NCBI GenBank assembly: GCA_018296165.2
Contig: JACKQL020000041.1
Coordinates: 1 to 64,000 of the forward strand
Source: Termitomyces sp. T153
Lineage: Eukaryota > Basidiomycota > Agaricomycetes > Agaricales > Lyophyllaceae
Reading direction: 5' to 3'
Length of the DNA: 64,000 nucleotides
Position numbers and translations under genes: made by a program. Below the pieces are notes generated by a model. That model did no database searches and had not been told where the DNA came from. It saw only the letters and a list, made by a program, of their open reading frames with translations. Shown here in pieces: positions 12,673-24,265 of the stretch (the stretch's first letter is position 1; each line of letters opens with the position of its first letter).

Positions 12673-15527
12673 TGAAGGACATAATGCCCTTACTGGACTG
12701 AGAAGTCATTAGAGAGGATGTTGCTTGCACACCAGTGAGGTCAAAATTTGACCTCACTAATGCATATGAGCAACTTAGGATATGTACATTGTATGTACTA
12801 AAAACTGCATTTATGACCATTACTGGGACATATTGCAGTAATATCATGCAGATTGGTGACTGTAATGTGCCAGCTATGTTACAATGCCTGATGACATCTA
12901 TATTTAGGGACATCATTGGCAAGTGGATGCATGTGTACTTAGACAACATATTCATCTTCTCAGATTCCATTGAGGAACATGAGCAGTATCTCAGAGTAGT
13001 CTTTGAAAGACTACATAAGAACAAGCTCTACCTCAAATGGAAGAAGTGCAAGCTGCATGCCAAGCATGTGGAGTGTCTCAGCCATGCAATTGACTTGCAG
13101 AGTATACACCCTGATATGGATAAGTTGAATTGAATCTGGGAGTGGCATATTCCTAGAACCTACAATGATATCCAATGTTTTGTTGGATTGGTAAACTACA
13201 TCAGGAATTTCCTGCCCAATGTCTCTGCATACACTGGGCCATTAATGGCCATGATGCAGAATGGGTTGCCATTTCATTGTTGACCTATTCACCAGAGGTG
13301 CTTTGACATGATCAAAAGGATATGTGCCAAAACTCCTGTGATACATCCAATTGATCCTTGACATGAGGATCCCATTTAGCTGATCTGCAACACCTCAAAG
13401 ACAGGTGTCAGAGCAATGTATGGACAAGGTCCAAGCTGGCAGATGTGTTGGCCAACTGAATTCATGTTAAAAAAGTTCACCATTGCACAGCAAAATTATG
13501 CTGTGCATGAACTCAAAACTCTGGTAATTCTAGAAGCCCTCCTCAAGTGGGAGGACAAGCTTCTAGGGTATAAGATCTGTGTGATAACAGATCATAAAGT
13601 GCTTGAGTTTTTCAAACTCAACAGAATTTGTCACCACATCAGTGATGGTGGACAGATTATATGTTGAGGTTTAATTTTGACATCACATATGTAAAAGGAG
13701 AGCTCAATAAAGTAGCAGACTGTTTATCCCACTACTTTGAGAGTGACTCTCCTCAAGACATATACCATATCTATGACTATGTCTGTGCAGATGCACATAT
13801 CAACCCAGAAGGGGATGATTTGCCCCCTATATGAATGCAAGAGATGCAAGTGCAGTTGGATCAGATATGCACTCTATGTAATGGACCTAGCTGTAGCAGT
13901 CAGCAAGTGCATGATCATCACAAAATTCATGATGAGGAAGCACAATTACTTGCTGCCAGTAATAATGGCAAGGAAGATATACTGAAGGGGATGAGGTTGA
14001 TATGCTTCTTGGAGAAGCCATCCTAGGGATGGCCCAGTCTCTGCAGCCCTGAGATAGGAAGGATGGGGAATTCCTCCACCAAATCCAATCATTGTACAGC
14101 AGAGACAAGCACTTTGCTGAAATCCTGACCTGACCAAAAGACTATAAGTCCTTTTGTCTACAGAATAAGCTCATTTGGACTACCAATCTCTTGGGCCACA
14201 AGGTGCTTTGTATACCTTGTAACTGAGAGCTGGTAACCAGTGTGCTTGAGCAAGCACACAATGTGATGGGACACTTTGTTGCCCAAAGAACAATGGAATA
14301 CATTTGTTGTTGGTATTGGTGGCTGACCATGGTTGCAGATGTTCATGCATTTTGTACTATGTGTCAGCTGTGTCAGCAGGTGAAAGGGAGCAATCAGCTT
14401 CCTTTAGAGAAGTTACACCCCCTGCCCATGCCAGTAAAACCTTAGGACTTGACAGGGATGGACTTTATAGGTCCATTTCCTGAGTCTAAGGGGTATAACT
14501 ACCTTTGAGTAGTTATATGCTGGATGATGAGTATGGTGCACCTTATTCCAGTGCACACTACCATGATGGCATCACAGCTGTCCTGGATTTACATGCACAA
14601 GATTGTGAGGCTCCATGGCCTCTCAAGCTCAATTGTCAGTGATCAAGACTCAAAGTTCACGTCCAAATAGTGACATGAACTATATAAGTTGTCAGGAGCA
14701 AAGCTACTAATGTCTATGTTGTTTCATCTGCAGATGGATGGTCAGATTGAATGTGCCAATAGGAATGTTGGTCAAATCATTTGTACTGTGGTACATGTCA
14801 TATAGACTTAACAGAGTTTGCAATGAATGCCAGTATATCTGAGATGACACAATTTGCACTGTTCAAGCTGCATGGTGGGTACATGCCATCTATGATATGG
14901 GAGATCAGGTCAGACACTGCAATTCCAAGAGGAATTCAGCAGTTTGCCTGCCAAGCTCTGGAGAACTTGGCAGCAGTGCACAATGCAATTATTGAGGCAC
15001 ACATTTGAAAGACACATGTGGCCAACTTGCATTGTAGGCCTGACCCTGACCTCAAGAAAAGTGCATTAGTGTACCTTTCTACAAAGAACCTCAATCTGCC
15101 TAAAGGCAGAGCAAGAAAGCTCTGCCCAAAGTGGGTTGGGCCATATAGAATTCTGGAGGCCTATAATGAGACCTCCAACTATGTATTGGAGCTGCTTACA
15201 GCACTCCAGGAACAAAGGTTATACTCTAAGTTCCATGTGTCATTGTTATGCCTTTATAAGGCCAGAAACAATGCTCTGTTCCCTGACAGGGTGGCACCAG
15301 AGCCTTACAACTTTGGTGCCCCCAACAACCAAGAATGGTTTGTCAATGACCTAGTGGGTCATTGTTGGGATGGAAGGAACCTCCAGTTTGAGGTTTGTTG
15401 GAGCCTTGGGGACACCACTTGGGAGTCCCTCAAGACCTGCAAGGACCTGGCAGTCCTTGACAGATATTTGGAGTTGCAGGGCATGCAGCACCCTGCACAG
15501 TTGGCTAGAAGAGCTAAGTTAACTTGA

Positions 15528-15880
15528 CTTAGTCCAGAAGTTAGAGAGGCTGCTGTGCTGGTGGCCATCAAATATTATGTCAGCCAATTTTTTGACTGAG
15601 TGCAAAGTCCAACTGGACTTTGTCTTCTCCCACATTGTTATAATGTTACAATTTTAGATATCTACCTCCACTAACTAATAGCTAAGAACAAATTGGTAAT
15701 GATATGCCTCAGTAGACCTAGTAAAGGGTGTGAATAAGAAACTACAGACCAAAGACAGGTACTAATTGAGGGGCAAGTGGGGTGGCATCAAAACCCCTGT
15801 GAGAAAAGCTTGCCACCACTGCAGGCAAAGTACACATAGCTGCACACAGGACTAGATAAGAGTAATGGTAAGAAAGAGGA
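15528..15880 (+). other. Non-coding tail between X pol and LINE-1
   Basis: No open frame or LTR is recognisable here. The region contains tgttataatgttaca near 15638 but no second copy of any LTR. The 3' untranslated end of LINE-1 (minus strand) must finish somewhere in 15.6-15.9 kb. No poly(T) run or target duplication marks the junction. Confidence 0.4.
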
Positions 15881-15892
15881 ACACAAGAGTGC

Positions 15893-18800
15893 TTATAGAC
15901 CATGGTTGCAGGCTGTCATGCATTGGACTTGGCTCCATATCTGGCTGGCAAGATGGATTGCAGACAAATGCCAAACTGATGCAAAGTAATGAGCTTGTTG
16001 CCTATGTTCAAGGGATGGGACATGTACTGAGTCAACCCCAGACCCCAGTAGGCACAGTACATCTGGTACATGTCCTAAATAATAGGCAGAGTTATGTAGG
16101 GGCCAGACTGAGCTGTCATCACAAAAAAGAGACTTAGCAGCATGAGACAACTTCCATGTCATGTCATCTGTTATTGAGCCCTTCTCTTTTAATTTGAAGC
16201 ACTTGTTGCTTGTTAAGCAAACCACCTCCAGATAGAATTCCCATCTCATGTCAGCAAAGCATGAAAAATCCATAAAGATATGGTGCTCATCCTCAGACAC
16301 CAGTCTACAGCTGAAGCAGCAAGATCTGTCATCCAATTTCCCTCTTGTGTGCAAGTGGAGTGCAGTGGGAAGTTGCCCTGCATGGGCATACAGCTGCACT
16401 ACAGCCAAATAGCAGGAAGTTGCCCATAAATAGGGCAATTCAGGGGGTGACCCAAAGTCATGCACTAGATGTCAAAGGCATAGGCCAGAAGAATATTCAA
16501 GATCATTTGCCACACATTGCAAGTACAACCAGTTGATGAAGTTTTGAGAGTTGCATTCAATCCATCCATCTTGGGTAGAGTAGAGAGTGAAGTTATCCAT
16601 AAAGAAAGTAGGTATTTGTGCAAACAGGGTATTAGGATTGGATTGAGCAGTGACAGCATGACAGTCTGCTGAGTTATTGAGGATGGATGGCAGTGTACTC
16701 CTGCTGGCATGCCCCTTGGTATAATGAATGGTGATAATGCAGTGTTTGAGAAGGTCAAGTAGCCATCAATAATAAGATTGCATGTTCATGTAACAAAGTT
16801 TGTGTTCCAGGTTTGGGGTTGTAAGACTATCATCAATCAATCTCACAGTATTCAGGTGGTCCATATGAATCACTCCTTCTGTATTGCTCAAACAAGAGCT
16901 GATAACACCTGCAATTAGGCCCATCAGCTCTCCATGCAGAATGGAGATGTTTTGGCCACTTAGCTTTATTACAGTAGTCTTCAGGCCAGAGACTGCTGCT
17001 GTGATTGACTTATCATCCAACATACCTGCTGAGGAAGGGACCATAGACCCATCAGTTCCCCACTGACCTGTGTGAATTGCTTTGTCAGTCAGGGGAAGCC
17101 TACTATTGGATATGAGTGCTTAAATGTATGTCTCTACACACAAGCACCTCTGATCCATTGGTAGCAAGAGTTCCAGTTGACCCACATAAAGCATACCAAT
17201 TTGAATCCTTGAACACATGCACCTAATCAGCTCCTAATTTCTCCTCTGGGCAGAGGACCATTTGCCAGTGGGCATCTTGGAGACAACAAAGGATGAGCTC
17301 CCACTATTGTTAACTGCCCACTTACCAATGTCCTGGAGCTGATAGAGACCTATAGAGCATATGGACTGCAAAGTGTGTCCATTCACTAGGTAATTGGGCC
17401 ATAGGATGTCCATGGTGGAGGTGAGTGCATGAGATATAGAACATCTCCCCTCCAGAAGATAGCTTGCATCAGTCTGTCCCAAGGATAGACCAAGTTTTGC
17501 CAGATGTTTGTGGGCAACTATCCATGCTGAGGGTATAGAGCCTAAGTATCATAAAAAGGTGCGTTCAAGACCCCAAATATCTAGAGGGTAGTAACAGCTA
17601 TTAATATAGCAGGACCAATCTGCTAGAGTGATGTTAGCCATGAGGTGATATGCAGGGATATGATGATTTAAATCCCAAGCAAGCCCATCTATGGCTATTC
17701 CCATGTTGATTCTCACAATTGAGGGGAAGTCAAACCTGCTTAAGTCAAACAGCATGGTAAGTAATGAGGAGGATGGGCAAAATGGGAAACCCATAGTCTC
17801 ATGGACTCACTGCATAAGATGTTGATCAAGTCTAACTGTGTCAGCATGCAGGATTGGCTGCAGGGACAGCAGGGCCTGACAGCATGAGATCACATTGTAT
17901 GAAATGATCTTATGACCAAGAGTAAATGGAGTGTGCATAGTGAAGCTAGAGAAGACAAATGAGTCTATGATGTTGCACAACTTAACATACCTAGACTTTG
18001 GATCATCCACCTGGGTTTGGAGGAAACTGAACTTGTTTGCAAACACAGGGACTTGTCTCTCTGTTATGGTCCAAGGATTGATTCCAGGTGTGTTGGTGAT
18101 TGAAGGGAATGAGAGAGTTTCAGGCAGAGGGTCTGTGCTGTTGAGAACAAGGGCCAAAGTCTTCTCCTGTGATGTCAGCCAACTGTACATAAACTGGAAA
18201 TGTTCCATCTCCAAGGTGAAGCAATGTAGAGCTAGATGGGTGAGAGCAATAATAAAGCTATCATCCAATAGCCTCAGTCATTGATAGCAACAAGGTCAAG
18301 GAGTCATTAGGGAGGTGAGGGTCACCTGCCACATTGGTCATACTCTAAATCACTACTGAATCTGGATCTAGTCTCAAGATATCATCAAGATCCCTATGAC
18401 ATAGACTCATAGTGACTATGGCCTTGAATGGAGACATGGGACCACCCCATTTAGTTATGCCATCAACAATGATTGGTGATGCAATGCCAAATGCCATCCT
18501 AGGGAAACATTCAGTCATTGACTGAGCCACCTGATCAAGGTCACAGATGGTGAAAGGGAGACTGTAGGCCTCATATGTGTCATAAAACCCATAGGGCAAT
18601 AAGTAGTTAAAGCCTTTCATCTGATCCTGTTTCAAGAGGCATATCATCTTTCTATTATGATAGCTCCACATCTTGAGTACACTAAGGAAGCTCATAAGAT
18701 TGCAAGTCTGCACACCTGGTTGAGTAGTGACCTGAGTTTCAGGGATAATGCCTAAGTGAGCTGCATAAGGCATGAGCCTGTAATTCAACCAAATCATGGG

Positions 18801-21053
18801 TGAGTTAGCCAAGAAGTTGGAGATGAGGAGTCCTCTCCAATTGGTGAACTCTGTGCATATCCCTCTCTTATGGAAATAAGTGAGGTGGGTGTCTTTTAGG
18901 TCTCTGGGAAAGTGAGCATACATAACTGAGTAGTTATGCAAATCTAACACCAACTGTAAGACCTGATTGGACAAGTTTTTGATGCACTATTTCTCCCATC
19001 TGTCAGGTCCAGGAGATGGGCAAGGATTTCCCTTTTTAAGCATGGCACAGAAGTCTGCCAAAGAAGCTGCAATTGGCCACACAAAAGGGTCCTGATGTAC
19101 ATGATCTTGGACCTCAATAACTGACAGCATTGACATCCAAGGCTTCAGTTTGTCAGGTGGTGGCATTCTCTTATAAAGGTCAATGAAATACTTCCTGGTC
19201 ATTTCTGCTACCCTTTTGGGGTTGGTTTTGATTGAGCCTGATGCTGTTGGGGATTTGAGGGCTGTTGGAAGCAATATGAATGCTGACAATCTGCCTACAA
19301 GTTTCTCTGCTGAACCCCTGAATAGTACTCCTGAGATCCTCCCAAGGTCATGACATTTAGCTTGATCCCAGATCTCAGCTTTCTTGGTGGCATACAGGTC
19401 ATGATAGTATGTTCTCTGGATGTCAATCAGAAACTCCATGAAGGAGCAAGGCAGCTGAGGGACTGTTGAATTGTATTTGGACTGCAATGATTCAAATGCC
19501 CTATGTGACCCATAAGAGTAGGTTTTGTTGACTCCCCTAGACATTGCAATGGAACCCCCTATATGTCAGATCTTTGCCACAATTCTATGAATGATCAGAG
19601 ATGTGATTTTTTTCTCTTGATGGCAGAATGACTTGCCCCAACCAAAGGTGTTGATGACTACCTGCATGATGATCTCAGTGAGTTTCACATAATGATCAGT
19701 GTAATCATCATTGCTATTTATTTCAATCTCAAAACTTGCTTTATTGGCATTGACAAGGCAATCCACAGCATTAGCAAAGATAACAAACTTGTGTTTGTCT
19801 GCTTTGGATGGGTATTTGATCCTTGGAGGGGGAGCTGGGCTGAGTGAGGCATGCATGGGTGTGCAAGGAATTTGACCATGTTTGATACAATTTGATTGCA
19901 CAATGACCTTGACCACCACAGCCCTATGGTCAGTGCCAGGGATCCATGTTTGATCCATATTGATCTCAAAGTCCACTAGTGTTGAGGAGGAGCTAACAAC
20001 TCTATCAATGATGCTACCACCTTCATTTGAATGCCATGCCTGACTAGTCCAATTGGTGAAGTGGCTGCAATCTGGAACCAGCTGCCAAAAGTCTGTGCCA
20101 TTAGTATTCAATAAGAAGTCCATCAGGTTCTGTCTAGCTAATGGATTGTCCATGGCATGCTCCATTGATGAGACTGTGGCATTCAGATCTCCAAAAACAG
20201 TCCAAGACATTTTAGTCTGGCATACTACATCTGTGAGACAGGGCCAAAATTCCCAAGAGATCATCTAATCTTAGGTCACAGAGCACATAAACAGCAAATA
20301 CTCAATGAACAAACAAAGAGGAAAGGAAGCACAGAATGACAACATCCACAGCTATACTATTCCCCATTTTCCCTGATGCATAGAACATGGGACTCCATTC
20401 TCCTTGAAAATCTCATAATTTGAGATTGGAAGTTTAGTGCCAGCATTTGATCTTGTTTTAGTCTTGGAAATAGCAAAGAAGAGGGGAGCCAACTTCACAA
20501 TCATCTGGCCAACATAGGCCAGTTTGACTGGGTTCATGAGTCCATTTGCATTGAGGGCACAAACTGAGATCTGAAATTGAGCAAACACAGGTTGGGCCAT
20601 TGCACAAGAAAATAGAAAGGAGAACATTAATATATAAAAGATAGTACAAAAAAGGAAAGAAGGCATGACTGTGAGCAATCTTCTAGAGCATGGCAAGGTA
20701 TGAAGTTTGGGTATAAAGGTGATGGGGTTATTCTTGAGATATGGGGGGTGAGTAATGAAAGCAGAGGTACAGCCTGATGTAATGGGCACAATGCAAGATA
20801 AAGTTGGGTCTGTTGTATCTGTTAGTATATCTGGCATTGTTGGACATGTGGTAGACAGTGACAACAATGTAACAAAGAAGCAAGAAGAATGACAATCAAG
20901 AGCTTTAAAGTTTGAGAATGCAGGAAAAGAGGGTGTGATGTAATGGGCAAGACTACAACAACTATCACAATGACTTCCCCTCCATACATCCTGCCAAACA
21001 TTGCATTTGACCCTTAGGGTTGCAGCATTGGTATGAGGGGGGGTTGACTTCAC
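15893..21053 (-). pseudogene. LINE-1 ORF2: endonuclease, reverse transcriptase, RNase H, decayed
   Basis: Read right to left. An apurinic-type endonuclease (about 20600-19700) has CALNANGL, then GDLNAT (metal site) and GTDHRAV (catalytic His). The reverse transcriptase (about 19540-17800) contains PSPGPDRWEK, NWRGLLISNFLA, GIIPETQVTTQPGVQT and, after a frameshift near 18268, DDSFIIA at the active-site position. RNase H (about 17060-16550) is followed by a C-terminal Cys/His cluster (CRLVSEDEHHIFMD) and the end SIWSQVQ-like tail at 15893. Frameshifts and stops separate at least ten pieces. The layout matches a long LINE ORF2 of the kind common in mushrooms. The whole segment is almost CpG-free. 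Confidence 0.88.
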
Positions 21054-21174
21054 TGGTCAGAAGTCTGATGGGTCAAGAGGCTGCATTGATGGAGCCAAGA
21101 GTAACCAAGCAAGAGGAGTGGAAACATACCATCTCCACATCTGTTGCTGGAGCAGTGGAGTCCTTTGCCAAGCC

Positions 21175-22806
21175 TCAGACAAGGCCATTAATGGTCTTCC
21201 TCTTTTTGCCAGGTCTGATAGCTGTGGGGGCAGGGGCTGTCACTGATGGGGTGGAAAAAGCAGCCACATTCAGAGGTGAAAAGCATGATGGGCCCAGAGG
21301 TGAAGGAAAGTCTGGCACATCTGGACCAATCCCAATAATGCTGGCTAGTTGATTAGAAGCTATGGTCAAGTCTTGCCTTTTTTGCTCAATCTCCACTGTC
21401 AATCCTTTGAGCATACTCTGAATTTCCTCCCTTTGCTGTTGATCTGCTGGGAATAGCAACAACATGCAAAGACTCCTAATTTGGGATTCAAGCTCCATGA
21501 TATGTGATCTAATCTTCTCCTCATGACCCTGGACCAAGAGAGCCTGTTGAGTGGTGCAAAGCCTTTGATCAAGGGACATGATGTGATCAATGAGTTTGGT
21601 ATGTGAGGACACAGTGTTGCCAAGCTTGATCTGAACTGACTGTAATTTGCTCTTCATCTCACAAATTTCAGCTGCCATGGACTTTACAATTCTGCTAATC
21701 AAGTTGGCACCCTTTGATACCTAGTTGCCCAAAGTTCTGCATATTGGGTTGTTGTTGTAATCCCAGAGCTGATGGGAAGAGGCAATAGACTCTGGAAAAA
21801 ACTTTTTAAAAGACTCCTCCACATGTAGGATCCTTAGGGTATCTGCCCATGTGGCCATTGAGAAGATGAAGAGGTCTGAGTTGAGATCTGTAATTTGACC
21901 CCCAATCTAGGAGCCTGGAGTGGTTTTCCTTACCCACTTTCCTATCCTCATCTCCATCAGTTTCCAATCTCTCATTCTAGATACAACTAGTTCAAATGAA
22001 TGCTCAATGGGAATTTCCCTAAGTGGTTCAATCCTGGCCATATGTTTAGAGACCTTAGTGGGAACTGCAAAGGTGCCTAGAGCCATGAATCGATCAGCAT
22101 CTGACAGTAAGAGGAAGGTGACCTGGGGGCCTCCATAGGAAGCAAATATTGATGTGACACAATATTCATGCTTCTCAATGTGATTCCAAATTACAGATAG
22201 GTCTGCCACTGGAACATTGTTCTGTGCAATGACTCCCAGGTAAAGGTCCAGCAGGTGGTACGATAGGTGCTTATTACTACCTCCTTTCCTACTAGTGCTC
22301 CAGCTTACTTCCCAATTAGGTCTTGCCTCTGAGATAGCTCTCATTACATTTTCCAACAAATTGACTCTTGGTTCTATGGACAAGTCCACTCCACCAAATT
22401 TGAGTTCAATATAACATATGGAAGACATGTTTCAGGGTCTGTCACTAAATGGAGAGACAACAAGAGGGAGGTCTTGGAAATAGTTGTATTGGGGATCTGA
22501 GCCTAAGTTGAGTAGAAGGTCCTTGACAAGGACAGAGGGTGATTTGGCAGGGATATCAGAGATGCATCCACACACAATCAACTGGTTGCTTTTCAGAATT
22601 TGGGCTGGAATGAAGGAAGAGTTGTTGTTCAAATCTAAGTCTTCCTCAGGAGTAGGGGAATGTAGGACAATTTTTAGGGTATGGGGAGTGAAGGCAGGAA
22701 TTCTAGAATGGGAGGTGGGGGTGGTAGGGGTAGTGGGAGTGGTGGGTATAAGTACACATAGCACAGGTGTGGTGGGGACTGAATGTGCAATCTGGTTGGA
22801 TGCCAT
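21175..22806 (-). pseudogene. LINE-1 ORF1 (gag-like, coiled coil), decayed
   Basis: The minus strand from ATG at 22806 gives a Pro/Thr-rich start (IPTTPTTPTTPTSH). A folded-looking middle follows (22428-21907), then a Leu/Gln/Lys-rich heptad-like coiled coil (21702-21330: EICEMKSKLQSVQIKL to QQREEIQSMLKGLTVEIEQK), and finally a basic tail RPGKKRKTINGLV ending at 21175. Stops at about 22435 and 21905 interrupt what looks like one protein. Position upstream of ORF2 on the same strand, the coiled coil and the basic end fit a LINE ORF1 RNA-binding protein. No zinc knuckle was seen. Confidence 0.7.
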
Positions 22807-23285
22807 GTTTCTGGGTTAATTGTAGCTCTCTAGAGATGAAAAGGAACAAGAAGAGAAAGAAATAAGGTTAAACTAGGTGATGAGATCAAAATAAAGAGCT
22901 GATGCAGGGTTGAGTCATTCAAAGAGTTCAAACATGGAACTCAGAAAAGTGTGGCAAAAGTACTGGGACAATGAATATGAGTGTGGGCAGGGCAAGGTGC
23001 AGGTAACATGGCTAAAGCAAATTTTGAGCAAGATGGGGGGAGGGGTGGTTGTTGTTGTTGTTGTTGTTGGTGCTGTGTGCTGACTGCAATGAGGAGACCC
23101 TTGCCCTATTGGGAAGAAAAAGAAAAGACCAGGTGAGGTGGATGTTGATCTGCCAAGGTATACTGTGAGCTCTGGACAGAGCTCAAGAGGGGGTAGAGCA
23201 GAGAGCAGTTTGCTCCCTGGCTTTGGTGGCTTTTCTGCACTGGCAGGAGGCTTGGTCTTGGAGGACATACTACCCCCAACAATGA
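22807..23285 (-). other. LINE-1 5' leader with (GTT)n microsatellite
   Basis: The minus strand has an ATG at 23268 (MSSKTKPPASAEKPPKPGSK) that may be the true start of ORF1, joined to 22806 by an intron or lost frame. Downstream is a (gtt)8-type run at 23047-23070, read as polythreonine in one minus frame. The LINE 5' end lies near 23270-23290, but no target duplication was found. Confidence 0.45.
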
Positions 23286-24061
23286 GATGAGCAGCCCCAG
23301 CTCAAAGGACACAAGACCTATGAGCAGAGAACCATTGGCAGTGCTAGGAGATGTGGCCCTGCCTAGCTACACTGTGGCAATGCAGCAGTCACCAGTGTGG
23401 GAATGCAGTGTGCCCCCACAAAGAGGTGGAGTAGGCAAAGGGCATGGGGAAACAGTGGTTCCTCCTCAAGGAGTAGAAAGAGGACATGGGGACTACTGCC
23501 CCCCCCTCAATTTAACTTTGGATACCCTGTGGCCACACAATCAGTATGGTCCTAGGAGTTCCAACAATATATAATGCCACAATTTGCTATGGCCCCACTG
23601 TCACGATCTGTACCCCGGAACCCCGCACGTCGTCCAGCAATCTCCTGTTCCCCAAAAACCCCAACGCTCCACTGAACTTCTGCCCATGCCCCGCACCTAT
23701 TTTGATTAGCCCCAACGCACCCTCAGCTAACTCCAACGCCTCCCCGGCTAACTCCAACGGCCCCCTGGCCAACTTTGACACCTTCCCTGCAGCCACTGAC
23801 ACTTACCTTGGATCTCCCAAACCCCGAGAACCACCCCTGCTGTTCCTGATCTTCGCCACCCATCATCAACTCAACACCCTGGCTCCTCCGACCCATTCCA
23901 GAGTGTCATGACAACTTTGGGGTGACCCGCATTCCCAAATGATCCCATCAACATATCAACGCAGCCCGACCCTTGATCGCAACTGACACCCGCCAACTCC
24001 GTCGAGCTCCGCCAAGCCCTGCTGCCACAGCCAATGTACTCCAAAGTTCTCCAGTAGTCAG

Positions 24062-24068
24062 TATATAA
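24062..24068 (+). promoter_or_regulatory. TATA core promoter in LTR C
   Basis: The heptamer tatataa sits in the context cagtatataagacgtggag, the best preserved version of this promoter in the window. Confidence 0.6.
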
Positions 24069-24189
24069 GACGTGGAGTAGCTCTTTGTACTCCAGTCTTG
24101 ATGTTACCTACCTATCTATTGTTAATGTTTCCTATGGTCTGAATGTTTTCTTTCTTGTGTTCCGTGTTCCGTGTCTTGTTTTCCTTACT

Positions 24190-24265
24190 CTCAGTCTCCC
24201 GGTCTTATCTCAGTCTCCCGGTCTTATCTCAGTCTCCCGGTCTTATCTCAGTCTCCCGGTCTTGT
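24190..24265 (+). repeat. 19-bp tandem repeat, four copies
   Basis: The unit ctcagtctcccggtcttat is repeated four times, the last copy ending in gt. LTR copies A and B have a single unit at the same place. It accounts for 57 bp of the extra length of LTR C and is likely slippage in the transcribed leader. Confidence 0.95.

Larger units (their letters stand above)
11264..15527 (+). pseudogene. Chromodomain-type gypsy pol of element X, decayed
   Basis: The reverse transcriptase starts near 11280 (YEINLIDETKQYSY, corresponding to the usual INLID..KP region), is cut by a solo LTR at 11570-12672, and resumes with KFDLTNAYEQLRI and VYLDNIFIF (active site at 12936-12947). RNase H follows (13416-13740: AQQNYAVHELKTL, VITDHKVLEFF, then KGELNKVADCLS). 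The integrase zinc finger lies at 14242-14400 (HNVMGH, CTMCQLC) and the core near 14450-14770 (D in GMDFIGP, D in VSDQDSKF, E in GQIECANR). A longer open frame, 15018-15527, holds the C-terminal domain and a chromodomain-like end (EWFVNDLVGHCWDGRNLQFE, SLGDTTWE, DRYLELQG). Numerous stops make it non-functional, and the RT box is YLDN, not YLDD. Confidence 0.9.

Noticed and set aside
15637..15652. tgttataatgttaca resembling an LTR edge after the X pol gene
   Set aside because: No second copy of any adjoining sequence exists near the gag side of X, and no LTR-like body follows it.
23047..23070. (GTT)n run as a functional element
   Set aside because: A simple microsatellite within LINE-1.
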